64,000 nucleotides of DNA from Paeniglutamicibacter cryotolerans (GTDB lineage: Bacteria > Actinomycetota > Actinomycetes > Actinomycetales > Micrococcaceae): contig NZ_JACHVS010000002.1 of the NCBI RefSeq assembly GCF_014190875.1, positions 372,001 to 436,000 of the forward strand, written 5' to 3'. Made by a program: the position numbers and the translations under genes. Each line of letters opens with the position of its first letter. The first letter of the stretch is position 1. The notes under the pieces are model-generated. The model was not told where the DNA came from, made no database searches, and saw only the letters and a program-made list of their open reading frames with translations. Below are positions 16,953 through 24,779 of the stretch, one piece after another.

Positions 16953-17807
16953 ATGATGGGCGGACACCACGCAGCCAGCGGCGCCGCCGCTTGGATTGCC
17001 GTGACCACGAATTTCCACCTTCCGCTCGGCTCGTTGGCCGAGCGCATCTCCTTCCTCCCGGAATCCATTCCCCTCGGATTCGGGCTCTTCGACGTCTCCC
17101 CGGCCGGCATTGCAGCCGGCGCGCTGGTGTGTGCCGGTGCCGCGCTGGTGCCCGATGCCGACCACCGCCACGCGACCATAGCGCATTCGCTGCCGCCGGT
17201 ATCGAACGCGGTCTGTGCCGGAATCGGCGAGATCTCCGGTGGCCACCGCAACGGCACCCACTCGCTGCTGGGCATGGGGGTGTTCACGTTGATTGCCTGG
17301 CTCGCCGGGATGTGGACGGTGGACACCGAACGCTTCGGCGTCATCTTCCCGGGTGCCGGGATCCTGGCAATACTGCTGGTCGCCTTCGCGCTGAAGGCCC
17401 TGAAGTTCGTGCCCGATCGGATGCGCAAGTTCCCCTGGCTGGTGGCCATACCCGCCGGCGCGTTCGTTGCGCTGTTCTCGCCCGAGGAACAGTACTGGTT
17501 CGTATTGGCGATGGCGCTGGGCACCGCGGTCCATATTGCCGGGGACATGCTCACCGTCGGCGGCTGCAACTTGCTTTGGCCGATCAAGATCAAGTCCCCC
17601 AAAATCCTGCGTAGGATCCCGCTGCTCAAGGACGTCTGGAAGCCCAGCGGCCGGGTGGCGTTCCCGATCCTGGGCAAGGCCGGATCGGGCCGTGAATGGG
17701 CGATGTGCGTGCCCATCTCGATATACGCGTTCCTGGGCATCACGCTGCCGATCCTGGGCATCATCAAGACCCGTTCCGAACCCTTGATAGCTCTTTTCGG
17801 GCTCTAG
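16953..17807 (+). CDS. YdjM-like (DUF457) membrane-bound metal-dependent hydrolase
   Basis: This encodes about 284 residues resembling the YdjM/DUF457 family, polytopic membrane proteins with conserved His/Asp residues that suggest a metal site. Visible are HHAASGAA at the start, PDADHRH (near residue 70), GGHRNGTHS (near 90), and AVHIAGDMLTVGGCNLLWP (near 200) between hydrophobic helices. I prefer ATG 16953 (or 16956) because AAAGGGGG at about 16936 can serve as ribosome site. The frame is open back to 16872. The TAG stop lies inside the CTAG target of the following IS element, so the gene end was recreated by target duplication and the protein is probably intact. The biochemical role of the family is poorly known. 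Confidence 0.75.
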   Translation: MMGGHHAASGAAAWIAVTTNFHLPLGSLAERISFLPESIPLGFGLFDVSPAGIAAGALVCAGAALVPDADHRHATIAHSLPPVSNAVCAGIGEISGGHRNGTHSLLGMGVFTLIAWLAGMWTVDTERFGVIFPGAGILAILLVAFALKALKFVPDRMRKFPWLVAIPAGAFVALFSPEEQYWFVLAMALGTAVHIAGDMLTVGGCNLLWPIKIKSPKILRRIPLLKDVWKPSGRVAFPILGKAGSGREWAMCVPISIYAFLGITLPILGIIKTRSEPLIALFGL

Positions 17808-19566
17808 GTGTGTGGGTCGGTAGTCGGGTGCCGGGCTCAAATGATTCTTAAAACGCCGAGGAATTAACCAGGGCCGCAAAGGGGTCGCTGGAAGAATGAG
17901 GGGTATGAACTCCCCTTCTTCTTCCATCCCGCAGGACGGCTTGTTCGACGCATCCCTGGTGGAGCGCCTCGAGCCCGTTGATGACGGGCTGATGGATGCC
18001 AACGGCGGGGAGCGGAAGCGGTTCAGGGCCTTTGAACCCGATGCGGTGATGCTGGTGCCACCCTCCCTGGAGGAGTGGCTGCCCGAGGGGCACCTGGCCC
18101 GGTTCATCGCCGAACTGGTCGAGAACGAGCTGGACCTGACCCGGTTCTACGCCTCCCACAAAAAGGCCAAGGGCCAGCCGCCGTACGACCCACGGCTGAT
18201 GCTGCGCATCGTGCTCTACGGCTACTGCACCGGGGTCCGCTCCTCCCGCCAGCTGGAGCGCGCATGCACGGACGTGGTGGCGTTGCGCTGGCTGGCCGCC
18301 CAACAGGCCCCGGATTTCCGATCCATCGGCCGCTTCCGCCAACGCCACCTGGCCGCCTTGGCCAACGTGTTCCTGCAGGCGCTAGAACTCTGCCGGGCCG
18401 CGGGCATGGTCAAACTCGGGATGGTCGCGCTGGACGGAACGAAGCTGCGGGCCAACGCCTCTCGGCACAAGGCGATGTCCTACGCGCGGCTGACCGAAAA
18501 GCAGAAGGTCCTGGCCCAGGAGATCAGCGATCTGATGGCGGAGGCCAAGACCGTGGACGAGTCCGAGGACGCGAAGTTCGGTCCCGGTAAGCGCGGGGAC
18601 GAGCTGCCGGTGGAACTGGCCAACCGGCAGGCCCGGTCCAAGGCCATGGCCGCCGCACGGGCTTCCTTGGAGCAGGAGGCCGCGGACAAGGCACGGGTAG
18701 AAGCCGAAGAGAAGGCCGCCAAGCGCGGGGATGACGATGATGAGATCACCGGTGCCGGTGACACCGCGGCCCGGGAATCGGAACCGAGGCCCACGGCGCA
18801 ACGGAATTTCACGGATCCCCAAGCGCGGATCATGAAGACCGCCGACGGGTCCTATCACTATTGCTATAACGCGCAGGCGGTGGTGGACGCCGGGCATCAG
18901 GTCATTGTTGCCGCCGAGTTGGGCCAAGGGGCCAACGATTACGGACAGCTGGTCCCCATGGTCGAGCGGGTCCAGGAAAACCTGGGCATGATGCCCAAAA
19001 CGTTGAGCGCCGATACCGGGTACTGCTCGAAGGCGAACCTGGTGGAGGCGGGGCGGATGGAGGCGGAGCATGGGACCGGGTTCTTCATCTCCACCGCCCG
19101 GGTGAAGCACTCCACCCCGATCCCGGAGTCCCCGCGGGGCCGGATCCCGGCCAACGCCACCTTGGGTGAGCGGATGGCCCGGAAGCTGAAGACCAAGCCC
19201 GGCAAGAAGATCTACTCGCGCCGGAAGGTCATCGTGGAACCGGTGTTCGGGCAGATCAAAACCCGTCAGGGTAAGCACTTGTTGTTGCGCGGACTTCAGA
19301 ACGCGCAGGCGGAGTGGAAGTTGTTGGCGGCAGGGCATAACCTGCTCAAGTTGCATGCGTTCCGGGCCCAGGGTGCCGGATAGCCAGGGTCGGAGGTGGG
19401 CCCTGGCGCTGCGCGCCAGAACCCACTGGTCCGGTTTGAGGGCCCCGGGGAAGGGCGGATGCGCCCGAAGGCCTTTTTCTCCGTGGTGTGACCCTGCGGC
19501 GGCCGGGCCGGGCCGGTATTCCTTCGTGTGTGGTGCCGTTGGTCAAACGACTACCGACCCACGCAC
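17808..19566 (+). mobile_element. IS1182-type insertion sequence with CTAG target duplication
   Basis: A complete 1759-bp element. Its ends are inverted repeats of about 19 bases starting GTGTGTGGGTCGGTAGTCG (left) and, read inward from the right, GTGCGTGGGTCGGTAGTCG, with one mismatch. It is flanked by CTAG on both sides (17804-17807 and 19567-19570), taken as a 4-bp target duplication. CTAG is palindromic, so part of it could belong to the repeat. The intact transposase and near-perfect ends suggest a recent and possibly active copy. Confidence 0.85.
17896..19383 (+). CDS. IS1182 family transposase
   Basis: This encodes a 495-residue DDE transposase. The N-terminal domain (SLEEWLPEGHLARFIAELV, YDPRLMLRIVLYGYCTGVRS) is the DUF772-like region shared by IS1182 and some IS5 relatives. 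The first catalytic Asp is in MVALDGTKLRANAS (near residue 180), the second in LSADTGYCSKANL (near 375), and the Glu in VIVEPVFGQIKTRQG (near 450). A charged insertion rich in Glu, Lys and Asp separates the first two. It fills the element between the terminal repeats. The ATG at 17905 is an alternative start. Confidence 0.93.
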   Translation: MRGMNSPSSSIPQDGLFDASLVERLEPVDDGLMDANGGERKRFRAFEPDAVMLVPPSLEEWLPEGHLARFIAELVENELDLTRFYASHKKAKGQPPYDPRLMLRIVLYGYCTGVRSSRQLERACTDVVALRWLAAQQAPDFRSIGRFRQRHLAALANVFLQALELCRAAGMVKLGMVALDGTKLRANASRHKAMSYARLTEKQKVLAQEISDLMAEAKTVDESEDAKFGPGKRGDELPVELANRQARSKAMAAARASLEQEAADKARVEAEEKAAKRGDDDDEITGAGDTAARESEPRPTAQRNFTDPQARIMKTADGSYHYCYNAQAVVDAGHQVIVAAELGQGANDYGQLVPMVERVQENLGMMPKTLSADTGYCSKANLVEAGRMEAEHGTGFFISTARVKHSTPIPESPRGRIPANATLGERMARKLKTKPGKKIYSRRKVIVEPVFGQIKTRQGKHLLLRGLQNAQAEWKLLAAGHNLLKLHAFRAQGAG

Positions 19567-19626
19567 CTAGCAACCGGTTCGGCGAGCTTCCGGCCCGCAT
19601 TCGATCGTCCCCGGGGAAGCCCCTGA

Positions 19627-19632
19627 TAGGCT
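19627..19632 (+). promoter_or_regulatory. Probable -10 element of leaderless AAA ATPase gene
   Basis: TAGGCT lies six bases before ATG 19639. The gene itself is now a pseudogene. Confidence 0.45.
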
Positions 19633-20502
19633 CCGCACATGGATGAACGGATGCGGGCCTTCCTCAATGACTTCACTGTTCTTTCCCGGCTGGCGCACGA
19701 GTCGCTCGAGCCGGCCGACGGGGAGCTAACAGTCCCCGTCCTGACGGCTCACCTGGGTGTCGCGCCCGCGACCCTCCCGGTGGTGACCGAGTCGATTGCC
19801 CAGCACCGGCTGGCTGACGCCGGGCAACTACTTGACCACTTGATGGCTGCGGATCGGGGGGCCCGGTTGCTGGGCTTGGCCGGGCAGGAACGCCATCATA
19901 TGGAGTTCTCCGATCTCCTGGGCGGTACCGGGATGCCCGCCGGGAGGATCGGGGAGCCGGACTATGAAACCGTGTCGATCGGCCCGGATGAGGAAACGCG
20001 CGTCGTCAGCTGCGGGCTTTAACGGTTCAACTTCGTCGGTTCAGCGCTCGTGGTGCTGCTGCGCCAAGCACATCCGCAATACGGCCGCACCCAAGCCACG
20101 CTCGAGGTGCTGGGCGTCGCAGCACAAACGATGGATGCCTTCATTGAGGAGTTCCGGTCCGGGCTGCGCGAGCACAGTATCTTCCGTGGTCACGTCATCT
20201 CGTTCACTGCCAGCGACGACTCGGACTCCGCCGCTGGCATCACCTTCCACCGGCGCCGTCCGGTGTCCGCCCACGACGTAGTCCTGCCCGACGGGACACT
20301 TGACCGGATTGAAGCACAGGTGCTGGAGGTGGGCCGGTACAGCGCGCAGTTGCTGGAGCATGGGGCGCACCTGAAACGTGGCGAGTAGTGCCCCGTAGAG
20401 TGGTGTAACACCCACCAGTGACCTGTACGTTCGTGAAACGGGCGCGGTCACCGTGGGTCCTTCGAGGAAACTCTCACATCCCACTCGAAAGGACATCTCA
20501 CG

Positions 20503-21759
20503 ATGACCGCTCCTCATATTGTCGACCCTGCCACCGTACTTTCCGAAGCATTAGGCGACGCGTCGCCCGATCTGATGCGTCACTTGCTGCAAACCATGAT
20601 CAATGCCCTGCTTTCAGCCGACGCGGACGCCGTGGCCGGCGCCGAATGGGGCAAGCCCTCATCCGAGCGCCTGGCCCAACGCAACGGCTACCGCCACCGC
20701 GAGCTCGACACCCGCGCCGGCACCATCGATGTCGCCATCCCGAAACTGCGCCAGGGCACCTACTTCCCCGACTGGCTCCTGGAGCGCCGCAAGCGCGCCG
20801 AAGCGGCCATGATCACCGTCGTCGCTGACTGCTACCTTGCCGGGGTCTCCACCCGGCGCATGGACAAGCTCGTGAAAACCCTGGGCATCCACTCCCTGTC
20901 CAAATCACAGGTCTCCCGCATGGCCACGGACCTCGACGAGCAGGTCCACGCGTTCCGCACCCGGCCGCTGGGCGATGCGGGCCCGTTCACGTTCGTCGCC
21001 GCCGACGCACTGACGATGAAGGTCCGCGAGGCCGGGAGGGTGATCAATGCGGTGGTCATGGTCGCCACCGGCGTCAACGCGGACGGTCACCGCGAGGTCC
21101 TCGGGGTCCGCGTGGCCACCAGCGAGACCAAGGCCGCCTGGAACATGTTCTTCGCCGACCTGGTGGCCCGCGGCCTGACCGGGGTCCTGATGGTCACTTC
21201 CGACGCGCATGCCGGCCTGGTCGAGGCCATCGCGGCGAACCTTCCCGGGACGTCCTGGCAACGCTGCCGCACCCACTATGCGGCGAACCTGATGTCAGCG
21301 ACCCCGAAAAACCTCTGGCCGGCGGTGAAAGCCATGCTGCACTCGGTCTATGACCAGCCGGATGCAGCCAGCGTGAACGCCCAGTTCGACCGGCTCCTGG
21401 ACTACGTCGAGGAAAAGCTCCCGAAGGTGTTCGAGCACCTGGACGCAGCCCGTGCCGACATCCTCGCGTTCACTGCGTTCCCGAAGGATGTCTGGCAGCA
21501 AGTCTGGTCCAATAATCCCAATGAGCGTTTGAACAAGGAGATCCGCCGCCGGACCGACGTGGTCGGGATCTTCCCCAACCGCGACGCGATCATCCGCCTG
21601 GTCGGGGCCGTCCTGGCGGAGCAAAGTGATGAATGGGCCGAGGGGCGCCGCTACTTCGGCCTTGAAGTCCTGGCCCGCTGCCGCCTCACCATCGTGGACT
21701 CCGGCCCCGAAACACGCAGCGACCTGCCCGGACTGGAAACCCTGGAAGCCGCCGCATGA
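20503..21759 (+). CDS. IS256 family transposase
   Basis: This encodes a 418-residue mutator-type transposase. The catalytic residues are visible in FVAADALTMKVRE (first Asp near residue 167), LMVTSDAHAGLVEAI (second Asp near 233) and NNPNERLNKEIRRRTD (Glu near 341). The RCRTH motif (WQRCRTHYAANL) typical of IS256 lies between the last two. Length and spacing are normal, so the enzyme is likely functional. The ATG follows GAAAGGACATCTCACG, which contains a ribosome site (AAAGGA). Confidence 0.95.
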   Translation: MTAPHIVDPATVLSEALGDASPDLMRHLLQTMINALLSADADAVAGAEWGKPSSERLAQRNGYRHRELDTRAGTIDVAIPKLRQGTYFPDWLLERRKRAEAAMITVVADCYLAGVSTRRMDKLVKTLGIHSLSKSQVSRMATDLDEQVHAFRTRPLGDAGPFTFVAADALTMKVREAGRVINAVVMVATGVNADGHREVLGVRVATSETKAAWNMFFADLVARGLTGVLMVTSDAHAGLVEAIAANLPGTSWQRCRTHYAANLMSATPKNLWPAVKAMLHSVYDQPDAASVNAQFDRLLDYVEEKLPKVFEHLDAARADILAFTAFPKDVWQQVWSNNPNERLNKEIRRRTDVVGIFPNRDAIIRLVGAVLAEQSDEWAEGRRYFGLEVLARCRLTIVDSGPETRSDLPGLETLEAAA

Positions 21760-21971
21760 GCCACACCCGGACCGCTGCCCCGGAACGCGGGGACGACCCC
21801 GCGCTTCTTGCTGCCGGCCACGACACCGGCTGGTGGGACGAGCACGGCTGCCCGGCGCCCTGGCCCGCGGACTTCTGGCAGCCCGACGGCACGATCAACC
21901 CCGCTTGGCAGCACGCCGGCATCACCCACGAGGAGGTACCCTTCACCGAGTCAGATAACCACAGCTTCTAG
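21756..21971 (+). CDS. Small passenger ORF inside the IS256-type element
   Basis: This encodes 71 residues, rich in Asp, Glu, Trp and Pro, with no known domain (TGWWDEHGCPAPWPADFW in the middle). The ATG overlaps the transposase stop in an ATGA junction, so it can be translated by coupling. It lies wholly inside the element, before the right terminal repeat. Third positions are G/C rich. It may be an accessory or regulatory protein of this IS subgroup or a chance frame. Confidence 0.5.
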   Translation: MSHTRTAAPERGDDPALLAAGHDTGWWDEHGCPAPWPADFWQPDGTINPAWQHAGITHEEVPFTESDNHSF

Positions 21972-22857
21972 CCCTCACCAACCTCGAAGCACCAAAACGG
22001 TTACACCACTCCACGGGACTTGACCACGTGGCGTGCTGCTCCATGGACCTCCCGGCACGGGAAAGACCCACACGGTACGCTAGCTTGTCTGCCAGGCAGC
22101 CGACAGCACAGTGATCCTGCTCAGCGGCAACACGCTGGCATTGGTCTCGGAGGCCACCCGCATGGCCCGGGCGCTGCAGCCATCGATCGTCGTGCTGGAA
22201 GACTGCGACCTGATTGCCGAGGACCGCGGCTTTGGCAACGGCCCGCAGTCGCTGCTCTTCGAGGTGCTCGATGCCTTGGATGGTCTCGATGCCGACGCCG
22301 ATGACGTCTTCCTGCTCACCACCAACCGGGTCGAACTACTGGAGCGGGCTCTGGTGCAACGCCCCGGACGCGTGGACCTGGCAGTGGAGATTCCCCGGCC
22401 GGATGCCGCTGCCCGCCGGGCCGTGCTTGAACTCTATGGTTCCGGGCTCGCAATCCGCCCGGAGACGTTGGATCGGGTCGCCACCCAGACCGCCGGGACC
22501 ACCGCTTCGTTCATGAAGTAGCTGACCCGCCGGTCCGCACTGCTTGCAGTGATTGCCGACCAGACGCCGGCGGATGAGCACTTGCTGCGGGCCGCCGGGG
22601 AGCTGATGCCCGATGCCGCCGTGTTGACCCGCAACTTGCTCGGCGGCACCGCCGACCCGGCAGGGTCCGACGGCGGCACCATTTCCTTCGGGGGTATCGC
22701 CGATCAAGACCGGGGCCCTACCCTCGGCTTCGAAGAGCTGCTTCCAGCTGATGCGCGGTTCCGCTGACTCCCGTCCTCGGATTCGCCCGCTGCGGTGCCA
22801 GCGTCACGTCGTTAGAGCGGCCTGTGGAAAACCCTGCCCAAGTTCGGGGGTTCAGGC

Positions 22858-22863
22858 TATGCT
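22858..22863 (+). promoter_or_regulatory. Possible -10 element before the lipoprotein gene
   Basis: TATGCT lies 39 bases upstream of the lipoprotein ATG. A G-rich ribosome site (GTGGGGG) precedes the start, so this transcript would have a leader. Confidence 0.3.
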
Positions 22864-22902
22864 GTCCGCATTCGCTCTATCGCCTTTGCCCGTGGGGGAT
22901 CC

Positions 22903-23586
22903 ATGGAACTGCATCAGAGAAAAAGTTGGAAGCGTAACCGTACGGCCTTGCTCTCCATGACGGCCGTGTCAGTACTTGGCCTTGTGGCCGGCTGCACCGG
23001 GCCGTCTTCGCCGGCGCCGGTTCCGGATGCCGCGCAAACGCCGCAAAGCACTGCGCCGGTATCAACCAGCCTGCCGCCATCTCCAACACCCACGGCGAAA
23101 CCAACGCCGATGCCCATTCCGGCGAGCTCGAATGGCCCTGCGCAGAATTTACGTGCGCCCGTGAGGCCAGCAGCAATCAAAAAACATGATCTGGCGGGGC
23201 TAGAAGCATTCTCGCGCCACTATTTTGACATGCTGAACCACACTGTGCAGTCGCGGGACGCAGCTCCGCTTAGAGCGCTCACGTTAAAATTTTGTGTGGA
23301 GTGTTTCAGTGGCTATATCAACCCTGCCGATGTGAACAAGGCGGCTGGCACATGGGTGACGGGTGGAGAAATGGACCTGACTCTAGGCGATGTTCGACTT
23401 GCCGGTAACACAAGCGGGATTGTTATTTTTTCCTATACGCAGGAAGAAATGACGTACTTCACTGCGCCGAACAAGAGCGGCCCGTTTCTCAGAGCGACAG
23501 AAAAACCAGTTCTGGGAGCTCTAAGCGCAGAATTCGATGGGCAATGGAAAGCCTCTTCAATGACATATGTAGAAGACGATGAATAA
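22903..23586 (+). CDS. Predicted lipoprotein (DUF6318-like)
   Basis: This encodes 227 residues. A basic N-terminus and hydrophobic segment lead to the lipobox LVAGC (Cys near residue 31), so the protein is probably lipid-anchored on the outer face of the membrane. A Pro/Thr/Ser-rich linker (about residues 33-80) follows, then a folded domain of about 130 residues with a pair of cysteines (KFCVECF) and aromatic residues. It resembles DUF6318 proteins of Micrococcaceae, whose function is unknown. Base composition is lower in G/C than the neighbours. The stop overlaps the next gene by eight bases, so the two secreted products are likely made together. Confidence 0.7.
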   Translation: MELHQRKSWKRNRTALLSMTAVSVLGLVAGCTGPSSPAPVPDAAQTPQSTAPVSTSLPPSPTPTAKPTPMPIPASSNGPAQNLRAPVRPAAIKKHDLAGLEAFSRHYFDMLNHTVQSRDAAPLRALTLKFCVECFSGYINPADVNKAAGTWVTGGEMDLTLGDVRLAGNTSGIVIFSYTQEEMTYFTAPNKSGPFLRATEKPVLGALSAEFDGQWKASSMTYVEDDE

Positions 23587-24529
23587 ATCTCTAAGGAATC
23601 TTGCGGGGGTTTCAGTTACGCTCTTCTTGTCTGTAATCGCTGTCGGTGCCCCCTCAGCTGCTTGGGGGTCTGAGATCGCTTGCGGCACCATCTTTGCCAC
23701 GGGTCCCCGTGCTATTGAGGGTGCAACTCATTGCCCAAACGCTGGAGGGAGCCAGCAGCAAGGCCCTGACTCCGGAACGGGTAGAAGTTTGGAAGTAGGT
23801 GCTGGCCCTAAGCTTAGATACCGAGTGGAATATGGGAATCCTTGTATGTTGGCTGATTCTCCTACAAGCTCTTGCTCCATTTTGGATCCTATTAGTTGTG
23901 CGGATGGCTCCACCCCGATCCCAAGGCAAATATTTGCATTGAACGGACCACGAAGCGGCCAGCTCATATCCACACGCTTGTATTGTTCCTCCGAGCCCGG
24001 CTTTGAGATACCTGGGGTTGAAAACGACATTGCAAAAGTTTCATCGGATGACTTTCGGCGCCTGCCCATCGCGGCCTCTGCAATCGCGAGCCAGCCCGAC
24101 GGTTTCTCTCTGCGGAACGGTCATGCCCATATGTATGCGAGTTCCGAGATCCAAGATTTCAACATCACGCTGTTTGACCAGGATGTACGGGTGAAGGCCA
24201 TCCCGATGAGCTATGTCTGGGCCTATGGTGACGGTACGTCGCGGACTCTCGACTTCCCGGGAGAGCCGCGACCTAACCACAGTTTCGAAGATGAAACACC
24301 GAGCAGCCACGTCTATCAAGAAACCGGGGATTTCACTGTTGGAATGTCGACGCGGTTCCGGGGTGAGTATTCGACCGAGGGTGGCCCTTGGACGCCGATC
24401 CCGGGTGTGGCGACTGTGCCCAGCGAATCAATGGTGATGAGTGTGTGGAGGACCAAGAAGCTCTTGGTGAGCACCAATTGCATTTCCAATCCGAGGGGGC
24501 CGGGTTGTAATTCACCCTTTGACGAGTAA
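23579..24529 (+). CDS. Secreted protein with PKD-like domain
   Basis: This encodes 316 residues with an N-terminal signal peptide (LAGVSVTLFLSVIAVGAPSAAWG). The middle contains several cysteines (CSILDPISCADG, LYCSSEPG) that may form disulfides outside the cell. The C-terminal region has a PKD-type pattern: YVWAYGDGTSRTLD, then HVYQETGDFTVGMST. PKD domains are surface beta-sandwiches involved in binding. No catalytic domain or sortase anchor is visible. It overlaps the lipoprotein gene by eight bases. Lower G/C content and the IS elements next door suggest an accessory region gained by transfer. Confidence 0.75.
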   Translation: MNKSLRNLAGVSVTLFLSVIAVGAPSAAWGSEIACGTIFATGPRAIEGATHCPNAGGSQQQGPDSGTGRSLEVGAGPKLRYRVEYGNPCMLADSPTSSCSILDPISCADGSTPIPRQIFALNGPRSGQLISTRLYCSSEPGFEIPGVENDIAKVSSDDFRRLPIAASAIASQPDGFSLRNGHAHMYASSEIQDFNITLFDQDVRVKAIPMSYVWAYGDGTSRTLDFPGEPRPNHSFEDETPSSHVYQETGDFTVGMSTRFRGEYSTEGGPWTPIPGVATVPSESMVMSVWRTKKLLVSTNCISNPRGPGCNSPFDE

Positions 24530-24698
24530 TTTGTCCCGAAGGGTTGAAGATGACAGTTGCACCTGGTCTTAATCTGGTTGCAAGACACGGAAAACCGCGT
24601 CGAACACCTGGATTGGGTGCCGGAGTAGCGCGCAGCCAGTCTCAGCCGGCGGATCAACGGGTAATTGATCCGTGCGGATGGAGGGTTTTCCGCATGAA

Positions 24699-24758
24699 AC
24701 AGGCGTGGAGCGTTTCCCCGGACCGAATGTACGGAACGGGGAAACGCTCCACGCCTGT
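24699..24758. terminator. Large bidirectional hairpin between convergent genes
   Basis: Perfect 22-bp inverted repeat (24699-24720 with 24737-24758) and a 16-base loop, between the PKD protein and the convergent helicase gene. It can terminate transcription from both sides, although no U-tract follows. Further partial inverted repeats (CGGAAAACC near 24588 with GGTTTTCCG near 24685; GATCAA near 24652 with TTGATC near 24664) precede it. Confidence 0.65.
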
Positions 24759-24779
24759 CGCGCGATGAACCGAGGCGGA

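Larger units (their letters stand above)
20384..22025 (+). mobile_element. IS256-type insertion sequence with 8-bp target duplication
   Basis: A 1642-bp element flanked by direct repeats ACGTGGCG (20376-20383 and 22026-22033). The terminal inverted repeats are about 25 bases with roughly six mismatches, the inner part GAGTGGTGTAAC being identical. An 8-bp duplication is typical of the IS256 family. It carries the transposase and a small overlapping downstream frame. The insertion lies inside an AAA ATPase gene just before its Walker A motif. Confidence 0.92.
19639..22767 (+). pseudogene. AAA family ATPase pseudogene split by an IS256-type element
   Basis: This is a cytoplasmic AAA ATPase with an N-terminal DUF5925-like domain, as found in relatives. 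The 5' part runs 19639-20383, the 3' part 22034-22767, and the IS sits between them. Joining the parts across one copy of the 8-bp target restores the frame exactly and rebuilds the Walker A motif LLHGPPGTGKTHTV. Walker B (SIVVLEDCDLI), the sensor region LLTTNRVELLERAL and an arginine-rich end of the AAA domain follow in frame. Besides the insertion, three nonsense codons interrupt the same frame without any indel: TAA 20020-20022, TAG 22081-22083 and TAG 22519-22521. The gene is therefore dead by several independent events. Its original function is unknown. Confidence 0.9.
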
